Shown: piece after piece, positions 33,748 through 44,425 of the stretch
Layout: every line of letters begins with the position of its first letter
Numbering within the stretch: the stretch's first letter is position 1
Assembly (NCBI GenBank): GCA_017311185.1
Contig: JAESUZ010000756.1
Location: 2,832,501 to 2,896,500, forward strand
Direction: 5' to 3'
From: Proteles cristata cristata
Taxonomy: Eukaryota; Chordata; Mammalia; Carnivora; Hyaenidae
DNA length: 64,000 nucleotides
The notes under the pieces: model-generated
What the model was told of the DNA's origin: nothing
The model's input: only the letters and a program-made list of their open reading frames with translations
Databases searched by the model: none
Translations under genes and position numbers: made by a program

Positions 33748-35029
33748 AACCCATGATGAATATAGTACTGAAATATAAAGGAAAGGGACCATGTTTCAAT
33801 AAAGAGTAGCAGTAAAGGTTGAAATTAGAGGAAGATTTTCTTTTAAAAAAATTCACATGGGAGTTGATCCCACAGGAATGACTGACAGATTTGTATTGTC
33901 TTGTGAACCCTATTCATCCTGGAAGACTCTTTTCCTGTTATCCCACCAACCAAAAGGTGGCAGACTACCACACACCTGCCCTGATACTGAGAATAAAACG
34001 CTCGTAAATTTATATTGTTTGCATTTTCTTGGACAACCGCACACAGTTTATATATTCAGTGAAAAGCTGGAAACTGAAGGTAAGATTTAACTTATGACAA
34101 GATAGGAACCCATTTTGTGTTCTGTTGTTGTTGTTGTTGCTGTTTTGGTAATTACTATCATCTAGAACTTTCGGTTGCCCATATTCTAGGCCTCAGTCTT
34201 AAAAGAAGCCAGGATCTGAATGGACCAAATACACAACACACACACACACACACACACACCAAAATAAAAACAAAAACAACGCCTGAAGAGTGAGAATCCT
34301 GGGTCTCATTTAAACATCCTAAGTATGATTTTCACCACTTCTGTGGATGAATACTCTGAAACCCAGCACAGTTACATGACTTGCACACAATTACTTAATA
34401 CTTCTGGTGTTTGATGGGGCCATGAGAGCTTTAACTCGTCTCTGCCTACCTCTAAAAGTATGCCTATTTCCTTAGACCACGCAGTGTTTTCATTTCCAGA
34501 CTTAGGGAATGTAAAGGGCACTTCATTGCTGTGGTTTAAGCCAAGTTCAAGTCCAAGCTCTACCAGCTCATGGATCAAAAAGCAATTTGAAAGAATCGGA
34601 GTTAACTCAATCAAATTTAGAACCACTTTGTTTCCATTCTCTTGGGGAAGAAAGGTGTCAGATATTACCATTGCTACCATCAGACTTTATCACTTTCAAA
34701 GGGCCACAGACTGCCCTATCTTCACTGAATTCTTGAATCCTTAGATTTCTATTCTGAGTCCCAAATGGGGGCTCAAGGTTTTGCTCTGAAAACACGTGGG
34801 TATGAGTTTTCTCTTTATATGGAAAACTTGGGTTAGGTTGACCTTTCTGAAGTAAGATTATAGAAGGAGGATATTTATTACTGAACATCTCTATTAAATA
34901 AATTTAATAATTATTCATACTTCAAGAGGATTTTTGAGCATTTGGGGCTAGAGATCAACTTTAACTTGTGAGCTTCACATTTCCTTCTCCAGCACCAAAA
35001 ATACGATTTGCCTTTATCACAAGAAGCCA
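33748..35029. other. Unique DNA with small simple repeats
   Basis: (GTT)n lies at 34122-34140 and (AC)12 at 34236-34259. Opposed frames at 34372-34680 and 34460-34744 overlap each other and are not credible as a gene. No repeat family is recognised. Confidence 0.45.
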
Positions 35030-35210
35030 ATATGTTTGTTTTTCAGGAACATACTATGTTTAATAAGTATTTATTAGTGCCAAATACTATGTGCTCAGTG
35101 GAGTGCAGGAAGATTATGCACAGGAAGATTATGATATAATCTGTGACCTTTAGGGAATTTTAATTTCATTTGGAGCCAGGAAATGCACACACATAATGAT
35201 AAATTTCTAT
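35030..35210 (+). repeat. Ancient repeat fragment, family unassigned
   Basis: TAAGTATTTATTAGTGCCAA and ATACTATGTGCTCAGTGGAG resemble the opening of the ancient repeat at 11683 and 49567. A short duplication CAGGAAGATTATG occurs twice (35107 and 35121). Confidence 0.35.
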
Positions 35211-35454
35211 TAAAAAATTATTTGAATGCTCAAACAGCTCATGACAAATTAAGCTCTTTAAATGTGCAAAAGGAGACCTGTGGGCAAGAGATAGCTGGGA
35301 ACACCTGCTGAAAATTTGGCTAGATGATAAAAGAGAGGTAGAGTTTGGTTTTGTGGGGGCTAGTGGGTGGTGGCTCAGCAATGCCTCAGAAGCATCCCTA
35401 GCTCTCCATTCTTACTACCGTGACTTTAGTATGGGCTTTTCTTATCTGTCACCC

Positions 35455-35600
35455 ACACCCTTGCTACTCCAAACTTGAGCACTTGTTAGAAATGCAAAAT
35501 ACTGGGTCCTACCCAGACCTCCTAAATCAGAAGCTGCATTTTAACAATATCCCAAGGTAATCCAAACACACATTAAAGTTTGAGGAGCACTGATCTCAAC
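35455..35600 (+). mobile_element. MER5A-type DNA transposon remnant
   Basis: GTTAGAAATGCAAAATACTG, CCAGACCTCCTAAATCAGAA, TGCATTTTAACAATATCCCA and CACATTAAAGTTTGAGGAGC follow the MER5A/MER5B (hAT-Charlie) order closely. It is a non-autonomous ancient element. Confidence 0.85.
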
Positions 35601-36125
35601 TATACAGTAGCCTCTCGAAGATCTATCTGTGTCCCAGCTAATCCACTCTCCACTAAGCCAGTAGGACAATCTTTCTGAAAGGCCTATCTGGGCCAGTCAT
35701 GGCTCCAGTTCTAACTTCTGCAAAGTCTCTCTCATTTACAGCGTGAAGTCCAAACTCCATGGCTTGGTGTGTACAGCTCCTTATGGTTACCATGCCTTTC
35801 TAGGCTCACCCATCTCTCCCATTATCCACTTCTCATTCCTACTCCCAGACCCTTCGCAAGTCCTCAAACATGTTTTCATATTCACATTTCTTCTTGCTTT
35901 TAGTCTAGTCACTTTGTCCAATTGGGAAAACCTTCCTTCTCTTTTTTTGCATTCCAGATTCCTATTGATCTTCCAGGGTCCTGGTCCAACAACAGCCCCT
36001 CCATCTGCAGAGCTCTGAGGTTTCTTCACTCTGAACTGACGGTTCCCACCTTCTGTGGTCCCAAGGCCCCTTCTTCATAACTCAGTTGTTGTACTTTTAT
36101 CAAGCCTTTGTCCCTGTGAGATAGA
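35600..36125 (+). repeat. L2 fragment
   Basis: GCGTGAAGTCCAAACTCCAT, TGGTGTGTACAGCTCCTTAT, CTCCCAGACCCTTCGCAAGT and ATTGATCTTCCAGGGTCCTG match ordered L2 blocks. The 91-codon plus frame and its minus partner here are L2 frames. Confidence 0.7.
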
Positions 36126-36334
36126 AGTTTAAGCATGATGGATGGTTTTAGCTTAGGCAGCTGGACTGATAGCAGATGTCATTATGCATGAGTTTATTGG
36201 TTGCATTCTGGATCATGACAGCTGGATCTGCATAAGCAAAGCAGGTTTGAATTTTAAAGCAATTACCTGAGATAGTTTGGCCCTTCCCCCCACCCCCTCC
36301 CCAACATGATGAAACTGGAGGTAAGACTTCCTAT

Positions 36335-36510
36335 CTCTGTCACTTCCCAGCTACACTATCCTGGATAATTAACCTCTCTGAGTACACTTCTTCATTTAAA
36401 AACTATGAATAATAATTAGAACTGATTCCTAAGATATTTGCGAGAATTAAAAGGGGTACCTGATGTGAAAACATTTGTGTAACTAGAAAGTACTGCATAC
36501 ATAAGACTTA
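36335..36510 (+). repeat. MIR
   Basis: GTCACTTCCCAGCTACACTA, ATTAACCTCTCTGAGTACAC and GAATTAAAAGGGGTACCTGA follow the MIR order in sense orientation. Confidence 0.7.
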
Positions 36511-37274
36511 GTATTTTACATGCGTTTATTCCCTTGCTATACTTTGAGTACTTATTATCTTCTGAAAATTGTACTAGGTATCAAAATTTTTCAGATAAGG
36601 CAATGAAGAATATCAGAGATAGTAGAAACAAAGAAAAGCTGGGGGAGGATGAATATGTTGCTACTCTAGCACTGCGCAAACTATGGAAGCGTAAGAAATT
36701 TTGGAAGACTTCACAGAGCAGTTGACATTAAAAAAAATTAGGATAAAATGATATGTCCTAACCTAGAAAGATTGATCATTATTCTTACTTTGACCGGACA
36801 GGTAGAGTTACAAAATCCACACAGTTCTAGAACCTTCTAGTTTTTAGATCTTTGGGTGATGGAACTTTTCTTCCTCTTACCCAGACACTGTTGTGGCTCC
36901 TCCTAACTGTCCCCTCTTTCCTTCCCCTGTTACATGAGGGTACTTTACTCTTCCCCACTGCATGTCCAGTGCACACTGTTTTCTAGCTATGCTTTACCTG
37001 GCTCTGATTCCAAGTCTGTGCCAACATTTCCTACGTCTGTATTGGGGTTTCATCACTGATGAGTGAAATGTCACTGTCACAAGTCACTTCCAGTTCTTAC
37101 ATCCTCCCAGACACCAGGGGTCTCCGCAGTTCTTGGCTGCATCACCCAGCAAGCCACTTAACCAGAGCATTGCTCTTGAATTTTATGTTTTCTATCGCTG
37201 CTGGAGCTGAGCTGCAAACCAGTAAGTGTGGACTCTTGGTTGCTCGCCGACATGAATTTCCTCCGTTTCTCACT
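36511..37274. other. Unique DNA, nothing recognised
   Basis: Includes a short lysine-rich frame (36534-36725) with no recognisable similarity. Ordinary composition. Confidence 0.45.
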
Positions 37275-37400
37275 CTGAGACCTTGGACAGCACATCTGCC
37301 CACCCCACTTCAGCACCAACTTTCCTTATCAGTAACACGAAGGCGTTCAACTATAGGATTAGGCCAGATGACTTGCCAGTTTGCTTGCAGCTGGAACAGT
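37275..37400 (+). repeat. Possible MIR3
   Basis: GAGACCTTGGACAGCACATC, TTTCCTTATCAGTAACACGA and ATTAGGCCAGATGACTTGCC follow the MIR3 end loosely. Low-confidence call. Confidence 0.35.
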
Positions 37401-38181
37401 CTGTGGTTCTTTCCATGAGAGAACTCTCACCTCATCTTTATAAGGCTTCTTCTGGTGCAAAACTGAGCACATTTCACATCAAAATTCATGTGCACCCCAG
37501 CCCCGCCTCTGTCCTAATACTCTGAGAGAATAATGCAGTCTATTTTGCAGACCCTGTCACTGTTCTACCACATAACATCCTATTATTCTTCTGAAATGGA
37601 AGATTAAGTTTCCCAGCGCGTCTGACTGAAGGCCCAATATCACCAAATACATAACCATTTGCCTGCAATTCCCCTGGGGAAGGTTATTAACAACAACTTA
37701 GTCCCTGACAAATGACTTTGTTTCTAAGGTAGTGGTTTATATCAAGGTTCCTAAATACACATCATTTAAATTTACCCAGACAGCCATGTGTCAAATAAAC
37801 AGCAATTGATTATTAAAAACACACTCATTCTTGGGCAAGTGACTGTTCGGCAACTCTGGATGTGCTGAACTGTTGATTTGCCTACAACGTACAAGTGCTT
37901 ACTAATCGACACTCACTTTCCATGGCATTGGTACAGATTGCTTACACGGAGAGGTTTGTTGGTGGCCACCTGCAATCTGGAAACATACCTTGGTGATATG
38001 GGGGTCGGTGTTGCCAAAGCCTCATAGAATGAGACTGTCAGGGTCAGAAAGGAAGTGAAGGCCTTCTAGGAAAAGTCCCCATTCATTGACCAAGTGCCTT
38101 CTACCAGCATCCTTACAAAAATAGTTACTCTAGCCAAGGGACAGCAACCACATCAGGAGAAGGGACAGTTCTTGAGTCTTT
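37401..38181. other. Unique DNA, nothing recognised
   Basis: No repeat or gene is recognised. The part 37800-37990 is relatively free of simple sequence but has no decisive motif. Confidence 0.45.
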
Positions 38182-38428
38182 CTTTAAAAAGTGTTTATCG
38201 GGGCGCGTGGGTGGGTTAGTCGGTTAAGCGTCCAACTTTCGCTTAGGTCATGATCTCGCGGTTCGTGGGTTCGGGCCCCGCGTCGGGCTCTGTGCTGACT
38301 GCCAGCTCAGAGCCTGGAGCCTGTTTCAGTCTGTAACTCCCTCTCTCTCTGACCCTCCCCTGCTCACGCTGTCTCTCTCTCTCTCTCTCTCTCAGAAATA
38401 AATAAAACATTAAAAATTTTTAAAAAGA
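38182..38428 (+). repeat. Young-subfamily CAN-SINE, first of a stack of three
   Basis: Body about 38200-38418: GGGGCGCGTGGGTGGGTTAG head, (CT)n, AGAAATAAATAAAACATTAA tail. Left target copy TTTAAAAAGTGTTTATC (38183-38199). A partial copy (TTTAAAAAG) lies between it and the next SINE. It shares the transition GTCCAACTTTCGC with the next SINE. Confidence 0.96.
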
Positions 38429-38600
38429 GGGGCGCCTGGGTGGCTTAGTCGGTTAAGCGTCCAACTTTCGCTTAGGTCATGATCTCGCGGTTCGTGGGTT
38501 CGAGCCCCGCGTCGGGCTCTGTGCTGACTGCCAGCTCAGAGCCTGGAGCCTCTTTCGAAGTCTGTGACTCCCTCTCTCTCTGACCCACCCCTGCTCATGC

Positions 38601-38642
<42 letters not shown>

Positions 38643-38679
38643 CTAGAAATAAATAAAAAAAAATACTTAAAAAAAAAGT
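38429..38679 (+). repeat. Young-subfamily CAN-SINE, second of the stack
   Basis: GGGCGCCTGGGTGGCTTAGT head, a (TGTC)n expansion at 38601-38637 and a CTAGAAATAAATAAA tail. It is followed by AAAAAGTGTTTTTCTGG (about 38673-38689), another copy of the target. It is almost identical to its left neighbour in the tRNA-related part. Confidence 0.96.
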
Positions 38680-38945
38680 GTTTTTCTGGGGGTGTCTGGG
38701 TGGCTCAGTTGCTTGCTGTCCGAGTCTTGAATTCAGCTCAGGTCATGATTCCCAGGGTTGTGGGATTGAGTCCCACAGTGCTGCTGCAGACGATGTAAGA
38801 GTACAGGCACTGAGCATGGATCCTGTTTGGAATTCTCTCTCCCTCTCCCTCTGCACCTCTCCTTGGCTTGCACATACTCTCTCTCTCTCAAATTAAAAAT
38901 AAAAACCCCACAAAACAAAGAACAACAACCAAAACGTTTTCCTGG
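38680..38945 (+). repeat. Older CAN-SINE, third of the stack
   Basis: Body 38690-38935 with GGGTGTCTGGGTGGCTCAGT head and diverged middle. Flanks GTTTTTCTGG (38680-38689) and GTTTTCCTGG (38936-38945). It is clearly the oldest of the three and lies rightmost. Confidence 0.94.
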
Positions 38946-38997
38946 AAACTTCCCACCCTTGTTTCTGGTCCTTCCTTCATTCATAAGAAGAAGCCAC

Positions 38998-39560
38998 CTT
39001 GTGATAATTAACTTTATGTGTCAACTTGACTGGCTCAGAGTGTCCACATAAACATTATTTCTGGATGCAGCTGTAAGGGAATGTCTGGATGAGATTAACA
39101 TTTGAATCCTCTTCCCAACATGGGTGGACATCATCCAATCCACCGAGAACCTGAATAAAACAAAAGGCCAAGGAAGGAGGAATTTGCCCCCCGCCCACCA
39201 TTTTTTGCCTCACTACTGAATTGATATATTTCATCTCACCCTCTCCTGCCCCTGTACTGAGGTTGACACCATCAGCTTCCCTGATCTCAGGCCTTTGGAC
39301 TCAGAATGAATTATATCACTGGGTTTCCTGGGTCTCTATCTTGTAAGTGGTAGATGGTTGGACTTCCCAGCTTTCATAACCATATTCCTTATATATCTTG
39401 TAATTCCTTTTATTCCTTATAATTCCTTCTATTCCTCCATATGCATAATCCAATTCCTTGACAGACATCTATATCTGTATATCTATCTATCTATGTATGT
39501 CTATGCCTATATATATAAATTCTATTGATTCTCTTTCTCTGGAAAACTTTGGTTAAATCA
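38998..39560 (+). repeat. Ancient interspersed repeat, family unassigned
   Basis: TTAACTTTATGTGTCAACTT, GATGAGATTAACATTTGAAT, GGGTGGACATCATCCAATCC, TCAGGCCTTTGGACTCAGAA and terminal GATTCTCTTTCTCTGGAAAA are in the order of a well-known mammalian repeat that ends with a TATATA-rich segment. I recognise the element but not its name. Confidence 0.6.
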
Positions 39561-39677
39561 TATCTCTTACTGAAAAGAAAAGAAAGCAAAGGAGAAAGAG
39601 AAGAGTTTGTCTATTTATGGAGCATTACCATGGTTTTTCACATTTTATATATTATCTTAATAACTTGTGAATCACTA

Positions 39678-39905
39678 TAACAGTATAGTTAAGAGCTTGT
39701 CATTTGATATCACACAGACCTAAATTTAAATTCTGGCTCTCCACTGTGATTATTTCTGACCCTTGGCAAGTTATTTACTTCCTCATGACTCAGTTTTACT
39801 ACCTGTGAGATGGATTATATTTATCTCACTGGATTATTGCAAATATTACCTGACTTGATGTATAGTGCTCAATGCAAAGCAAATGGTTAATACATGGCTA
39901 TTTTA
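39678..39905 (+). repeat. MIR, nearly full length
   Basis: AGTATAGTTAAGAGCTTGTC, TTAAATTCTGGCTCTCCACT, CTTGGCAAGTTATTTACTTC, ATGACTCAGTTTTACTACCT and GTATAGTGCTCAATGC match MIR from its tRNA-like head to its 3' part. Confidence 0.85.
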
Positions 39906-40827
39906 GTAATACCAGCAGCAACATTGAACCACACAGTAAATCATGAAATGCTGTTCTTCTGTTTATGAAGGGAGTTATAATACCTAGTCAGAATCCTCTC
40001 TTTTCTGGGCTTAACACCCCCAGTCAACCTCAGCTCCATCTTGCATGTGGAACATCTATTTTCCTTCATTTCCTTGGCCATGTCATCTGGAATAGATATA
40101 GTCCTTGTACAGAGCAGTGTACTCAGTGGACATAGTTCACCTAAAAGGGATTAACAAGCATGAATGAAGTGGGTGTACCAGATAAAAGAGTTACATGCTC
40201 CCTCTACCTGTACTGTTACCTCTAACATCAGTAGATACAGAGTAGATAACAAAGTAAAAGCTTTGAATACACATGTGAAAGAAGGAATCGATGGATGGGT
40301 TGATGAACCAGTGGGTGGCCAAGCTAAGGAAGACAGATACGAGAAAGAAGTAAAATAGCCTGAGTGGAGAGGGGGAAGGTAGACTATCTGTTTTTCACTT
40401 TCCCTGTAAAGGAAATCTCTGTCACCTGATGTTCTGGACACCTAGGCTCAAAGTCAGGAATTTTATAGGCTTACTTTCTTCCTCATGCTGGGGCTTCTCC
40501 ATCTGATGTGAGAAAGTGAACTGTCTTCCTATTTCCATTATTTGACTCCTACTTTCCATTTCAGCAAATTCCACTCTTCTGTTTTTCCTGCTTCTCCTCC
40601 TTTATCCACAGAATGAATAAAGCATTCAATTACCTGTGCTTTCCATGAGCCCCCGTTCTCACCACCTTCTATCTGAAAGGTAGTCTTCTACGTAAAAGGT
40701 AGAATGGCATATGGCCTCCCTGTGACTACCACTTTGACCATGCTTTGAAGCTACAGTCAGCGATTTCCAGCCTTTTCTCTCTCTCTCTCTCTCCCTCTGA
40801 AATCAGACACAGTTTTGAAATTCCAAG
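39906..40827. other. Unique DNA, nothing recognised
   Basis: No gene or family is recognised. A CT run at 40777-40797 adjoins the next SINE. Opposed frames 40151-40441 and 40164-40358 are judged chance. Confidence 0.45.
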
Positions 40828-41063
40828 GAGAAAATTTTACAGATTTTTTTAATGTTTATTTTTGAGAGGCGAGTGAGAGACAGAGCTCAAGCAGGGGAGG
40901 GGCAGAGAGAGAAGGAGACACAGAATCTGAAGCAGGCTCCAGGCTTCAAGCTGTCAGCACGGAGCCGGACACGGGCCTTGAACTCAAACTGCAAGATCAT
41001 GAGCTAAAATCTGACACTCAACTGACTGAACCACCCAGGCGCCTCCCCCATGAGAAAATTTTA
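40828..41063 (-). repeat. CAN-SINE with 12-bp duplication
   Basis: Body 40840-41051: TTTTTTTAATGTTTATTTTT, CAGGCTTCAAGCTGTCAGCA, ACTGAACCACCCAGGCGCCT. Target copies GAGAAAATTTTA at 40828-40839 and 41052-41063 are perfect. Confidence 0.96.
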
Positions 41064-41481
41064 AATGAATTTGCTAACGATGTCATTTTTATGTGAAGAA
41101 TTGATAGATGTCAGTATGATTTTCTTGGTTGTAGCGTTTTTGCTAGGTAACCTTCTCCTCTCTGCTCCCTTCCCAATTAGCGCTTGGTGTTCATTCTGCA
41201 GATCTTTTGTGAAAGTTCTGTACCACAGGGAAGCCCTCCCTGAGGCTGAGTGACAGGAAGAGGTGCTGGAAGAATCAGCCTCTGTTGTTGCTCTCTGTGG
41301 CGAGAGCTGATTCATTCCATGATTGTAAATGGATCATTATAAACTCAGCATAATGAAGCAGTAATTACCTAAGAGGTGATGGATTTGGGGAGATTTTCTT
41401 GGCTAAATGATTTGCAATGTATAGTATTGCAGCAATTAAGCTAAAGTGATCACAGAAATGTTGCATTTGACTGATGCAGGA
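41064..41481. other. Unique DNA, nothing recognised
   Basis: Ordinary sequence between a SINE and a polypyrimidine tract. Opposed frames at 41061-41315 cross the SINE boundary and are not genes. Confidence 0.45.
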
Positions 41482-41612
41482 TTTCTCTCCCCTTCCCTGC
41501 CTCCCTCCCTCCATCTTTCCTCTCTTCCTTCCTTTTCTCCTTCTCCCTCCCTTCCTCACTTTCTTCCTCCCTTCTTCCTTTTCTCTCTTCCTCCCTCCCT
41601 TCCTTTCCTTTT
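41482..41612. repeat. 131-nt polypyrimidine tract
   Basis: Only three purines (41499, 41513, 41558) interrupt 131 pyrimidines, organised as irregular CCTT/CCCT units. Such tracts can form triplex (H-DNA). The serine/leucine/proline-rich frames at 41446-41704 and the charged minus frame are translations of this tract. Confidence 0.95.
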
Positions 41613-42064
41613 CATGTTTCCATTGTATGTTCCACTGGAGACTTAAACTGTTTGATATTTTGAATTCTTTGGTAAGGGTTTTGAAACTTGGGCATTGTCC
41701 TTAGAACTGGATAAAACACACACAGGCATACACATCTCACAAATGCACTTAGCTTTTAAGGTTTGCACTTTCTAAAAGAAGCTTTGTAGCATTGCATCCT
41801 CCTTTATACTTCTGGAATATTAATGAGGGCACATTCAGTGATACTCGTTTGGTGGAGGAGGCAAGGGTTTACAGCTGTCAAGAGCCTCTGTGGGTCACAA
41901 AACAGCCTAGATACTCTCTGTTCAGCCCCAATCTATAAAATGCAGTGCATTCTTCAAGACCAGAGACAGGGCAATTAGAACAGATCATTTGGTCCAGAAA
42001 TCCCTGCTTGAATGTAATCTATTATTGGAAGTGTGGAAAGCTCTAATAACTGGACAACAGATAT
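41613..42064. other. Unique DNA, nothing recognised
   Basis: No repeat or coding feature recognised. Confidence 0.5.
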
Positions 42065-42290
42065 AGATCTGTGAGGCGGCGGCACCTGGGTGGCTCAGTC
42101 GGTTAAGTGTCCGACTTTGACTCAGGTCATGATCTCACAGTTCGTGAGTTTGAGCCCCACATTGGGCTCTGTGCTGACAGCTCAGAGCCTGGAGCCTGCT
42201 TCAGATTCTGTGTCTCCCTCTCTTTCTGCCCTGCCCTGCTTGTGCTCTGTCTCTCTCTTTCAAAAATAAATAGACATTAGATCTGTCAGG
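42065..42290 (+). repeat. CAN-SINE with 12-bp duplication
   Basis: Body 42077-42278 with head CACCTGGGTGGCTCAGTCGG and tail CAAAAATAAATAGACATT. Target copies AGATCTGTGAGG (42065-42076) and AGATCTGTCAGG (42279-42290). Confidence 0.97.
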
Positions 42291-43391
42291 TGATATGGGG
42301 CCCCAGGTAGTGGTTTGGAGCATGCATTTGATTCCCTATGCCAAACGCCTCTTCCAAACATCTTGTTCTAGCAAGAAACTCATTATCCCACTGAGAAAAA
42401 CAGAGGCAAGAGATGAGATAAGAGAAGCAAAGCCAGAAGTATGAAAGCCTGATTCTCAGCACAGCTGTGTCCTAAACTCCTGGTTGCATTTCCCTCCATT
42501 CAATTCTTTTCTTTCTTATCACTCTTCTGTCTGCAGTCTGAGCTTCGACCAGATTTCCCTCTTGTCTTACATTTATTCCCAGATGCCAAAGCCTCCTTGT
42601 GCATTTCCTGAAAACTTTTCCTCCAGTTACTCATAAATCTTACTTCAAGGACATTTTGACTTTCACACCAGTCCTGTCACACCAGCGTCCCCTGGACAGC
42701 ACATCTACTTTCTTCATGATGGGTCGGTAGGTAGATAGATAGAGAAACAGTTCTGGATTATATTAAATTCCATGTAGGAGCACATAGGCATGTAATTCAG
42801 GAGACTTTTGGTTGCAAGTGAGAGAAACCAAATTTCAAACAGCTTAGATCAGAAGACATGACCAGCTTTCTTAACCTTGAGGTGGGGGAGGGGACAGTCA
42901 GAGATGGGGTCTAGCAAACTGGAGAGACCCAAACACTGAAGGGAACTTCTCTATCTCTATTCCTCTCTCCTCTCATTGATGTCATCCTTTCATGTCCATT
43001 TTCTCCACATGGCAGGAAATAGCCCCTTCATTTATTCTTTTCACAATATGTCAAGCATTATACTACACTGGGAATACAGTAGTGAATAAAACAAAGACCT
43101 TTGCCCTATGAGTCTTATATTCTAGTGGTCATCAGCAGCTCCCAAATCTACTTTATTACAGTCAACACACACACACACACACAATTAGGGCTAAGAAACA
43201 CACTTTTCTGGCCAGACATTCAAAAATCCTAGGTAATGACTGTGACTGGTAAAGTATCTTTCAGATATCAGACCAATTGCATAAATCAGAAAGGATCACT
43301 GAGCCAGGCCCATGTTCCTAGAAGGTGGGAGGGGAATGGAGCAGTTTTGGAGATGCCTGTATATTCACATTGTCTTCCCAGCTACTCCCTT
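42291..43391. other. Mostly unique DNA with an ancient-repeat piece
   Basis: AAGCATTATACTACACTGGG and AGTAGTGAATAAAACAAAGA at 43045-43130 belong to a common ancient repeat of uncertain family. (AC)9 lies at 43165-43183. No gene is recognised. Confidence 0.45.
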
Positions 43392-43643
43392 AGAAATAAT
43401 TTCCCAGGGGCATCTGGACGATTAAGTTGGTTAAGCCTCCAACTCTCGATTCTGCCTCAAGTCATGATCTCACAGTTCGTGGGTTCAAGCCCTATGTTGG
43501 GCTTCATTCTAATAGCGTGGAATCTACTTGAGATTCTTTCTCTCTCCCTCTCTCTCTCTCTCTCTCTGTTCCTCCTCTACTTGGTCTATGAACAAACAAA
43601 CAAACAAACAAACATTAGAGGGAAAAAGAGAAATAATTTCCCA
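43392..43643 (+). repeat. CAN-SINE with 15-bp duplication, (AAAC)n tail
   Basis: Body 43407-43628, older and CpG-poor, ending in an (AAAC) tail near 43590-43612. Target copies AGAAATAATTTCCCA at 43392-43406 and 43629-43643 are perfect despite the age of the body. Confidence 0.97.
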
Positions 43644-44239
43644 AAAGGCAGACTCTAATTTCTCCACATTTTGAAAAGACTGGTGTCCACCATCTTGTCC
43701 TGTACTGAGGAACCAAGCACGCCAGCCTCTGTCACTGTTTTCTCCTATAGCGGGTTGTCAACCAGAGAGGCGAAGCGTAACCTTTGTGGCTCTGTCTTCT
43801 TCATGTAGATTCTCCAGCACTGCTTGACGGTAAACACAATGTCACATTCTGTCCTCTCTCGGAAAACAGCTATTTTGGTATGTGATGTTAGCTTGAAATA
43901 TGCAAAAGGAAAGAAACAGCCAAATGTGTTGAACAATAGAGCACCGAGCTGAAAGTGGGACTCAGTGACCAAGAAAAGAAGACAAGTTAATTGACTGACA
44001 GGGAAAATCCTGCAGGTGGATACACCTGAGGGCTTGGCTAGCTGCACGAGGCAGAGGATATTGAGCACCGGTCACAGCTGCCTTAGATCAGTGTCTAACT
44101 GCAGCTCTTAAGGAGGCTCCATACTAAGCAGAGTTAGAGGTGACAGGTTTCCTAGAGAGGAAGCTCTCTGTTGGGGAAACAGTGGACTTCAGCAATTCCA
44201 GAAGGACATTGAGGAATTGCACATTGTGTGCCTTATGAG
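43644..44239. other. Unique DNA, nothing recognised
   Basis: A minus frame at 43745-44068 (107 codons, TTG/ATG ambiguous) has no recognised domain. No repeat is recognised. Confidence 0.45.
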
Positions 44240-44425
44240 GCAATGTATTAGTTCATAAGAACAGGATTCAAAGTCAGTCGACCTGAGGTTATGTTCTGGC
44301 TATCCCATTTGTACCCTAAAGAACGAATTTATTGTCCTATGAAACTATCTGTTCTATTGTTTGGAGAGCTGTAAAATAAGGATAATAATATACCCACTCT
44401 CTCGACCTCACAGGATTCTGTGCCT
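44240..44425 (+). repeat. MIR
   Basis: ACAGGATTCAAAGTCAGTCG, TTATGTTCTGGCTATCCCAT and GTAAAATAAGGATAATAATA follow sense MIR order. Confidence 0.7.

Noticed and set aside
35743..36029. Opposed 80-91-codon frames as a gene
   Set aside because: They lie in an L2 fragment.
38601..38637. Regular short repeats as a CRISPR-like array
   Set aside because: A simple (TGTC)n microsatellite without spacers, in vertebrate DNA.
41446..41704. Serine/proline/leucine-rich frames
   Set aside because: They are translations of the polypyrimidine tract.
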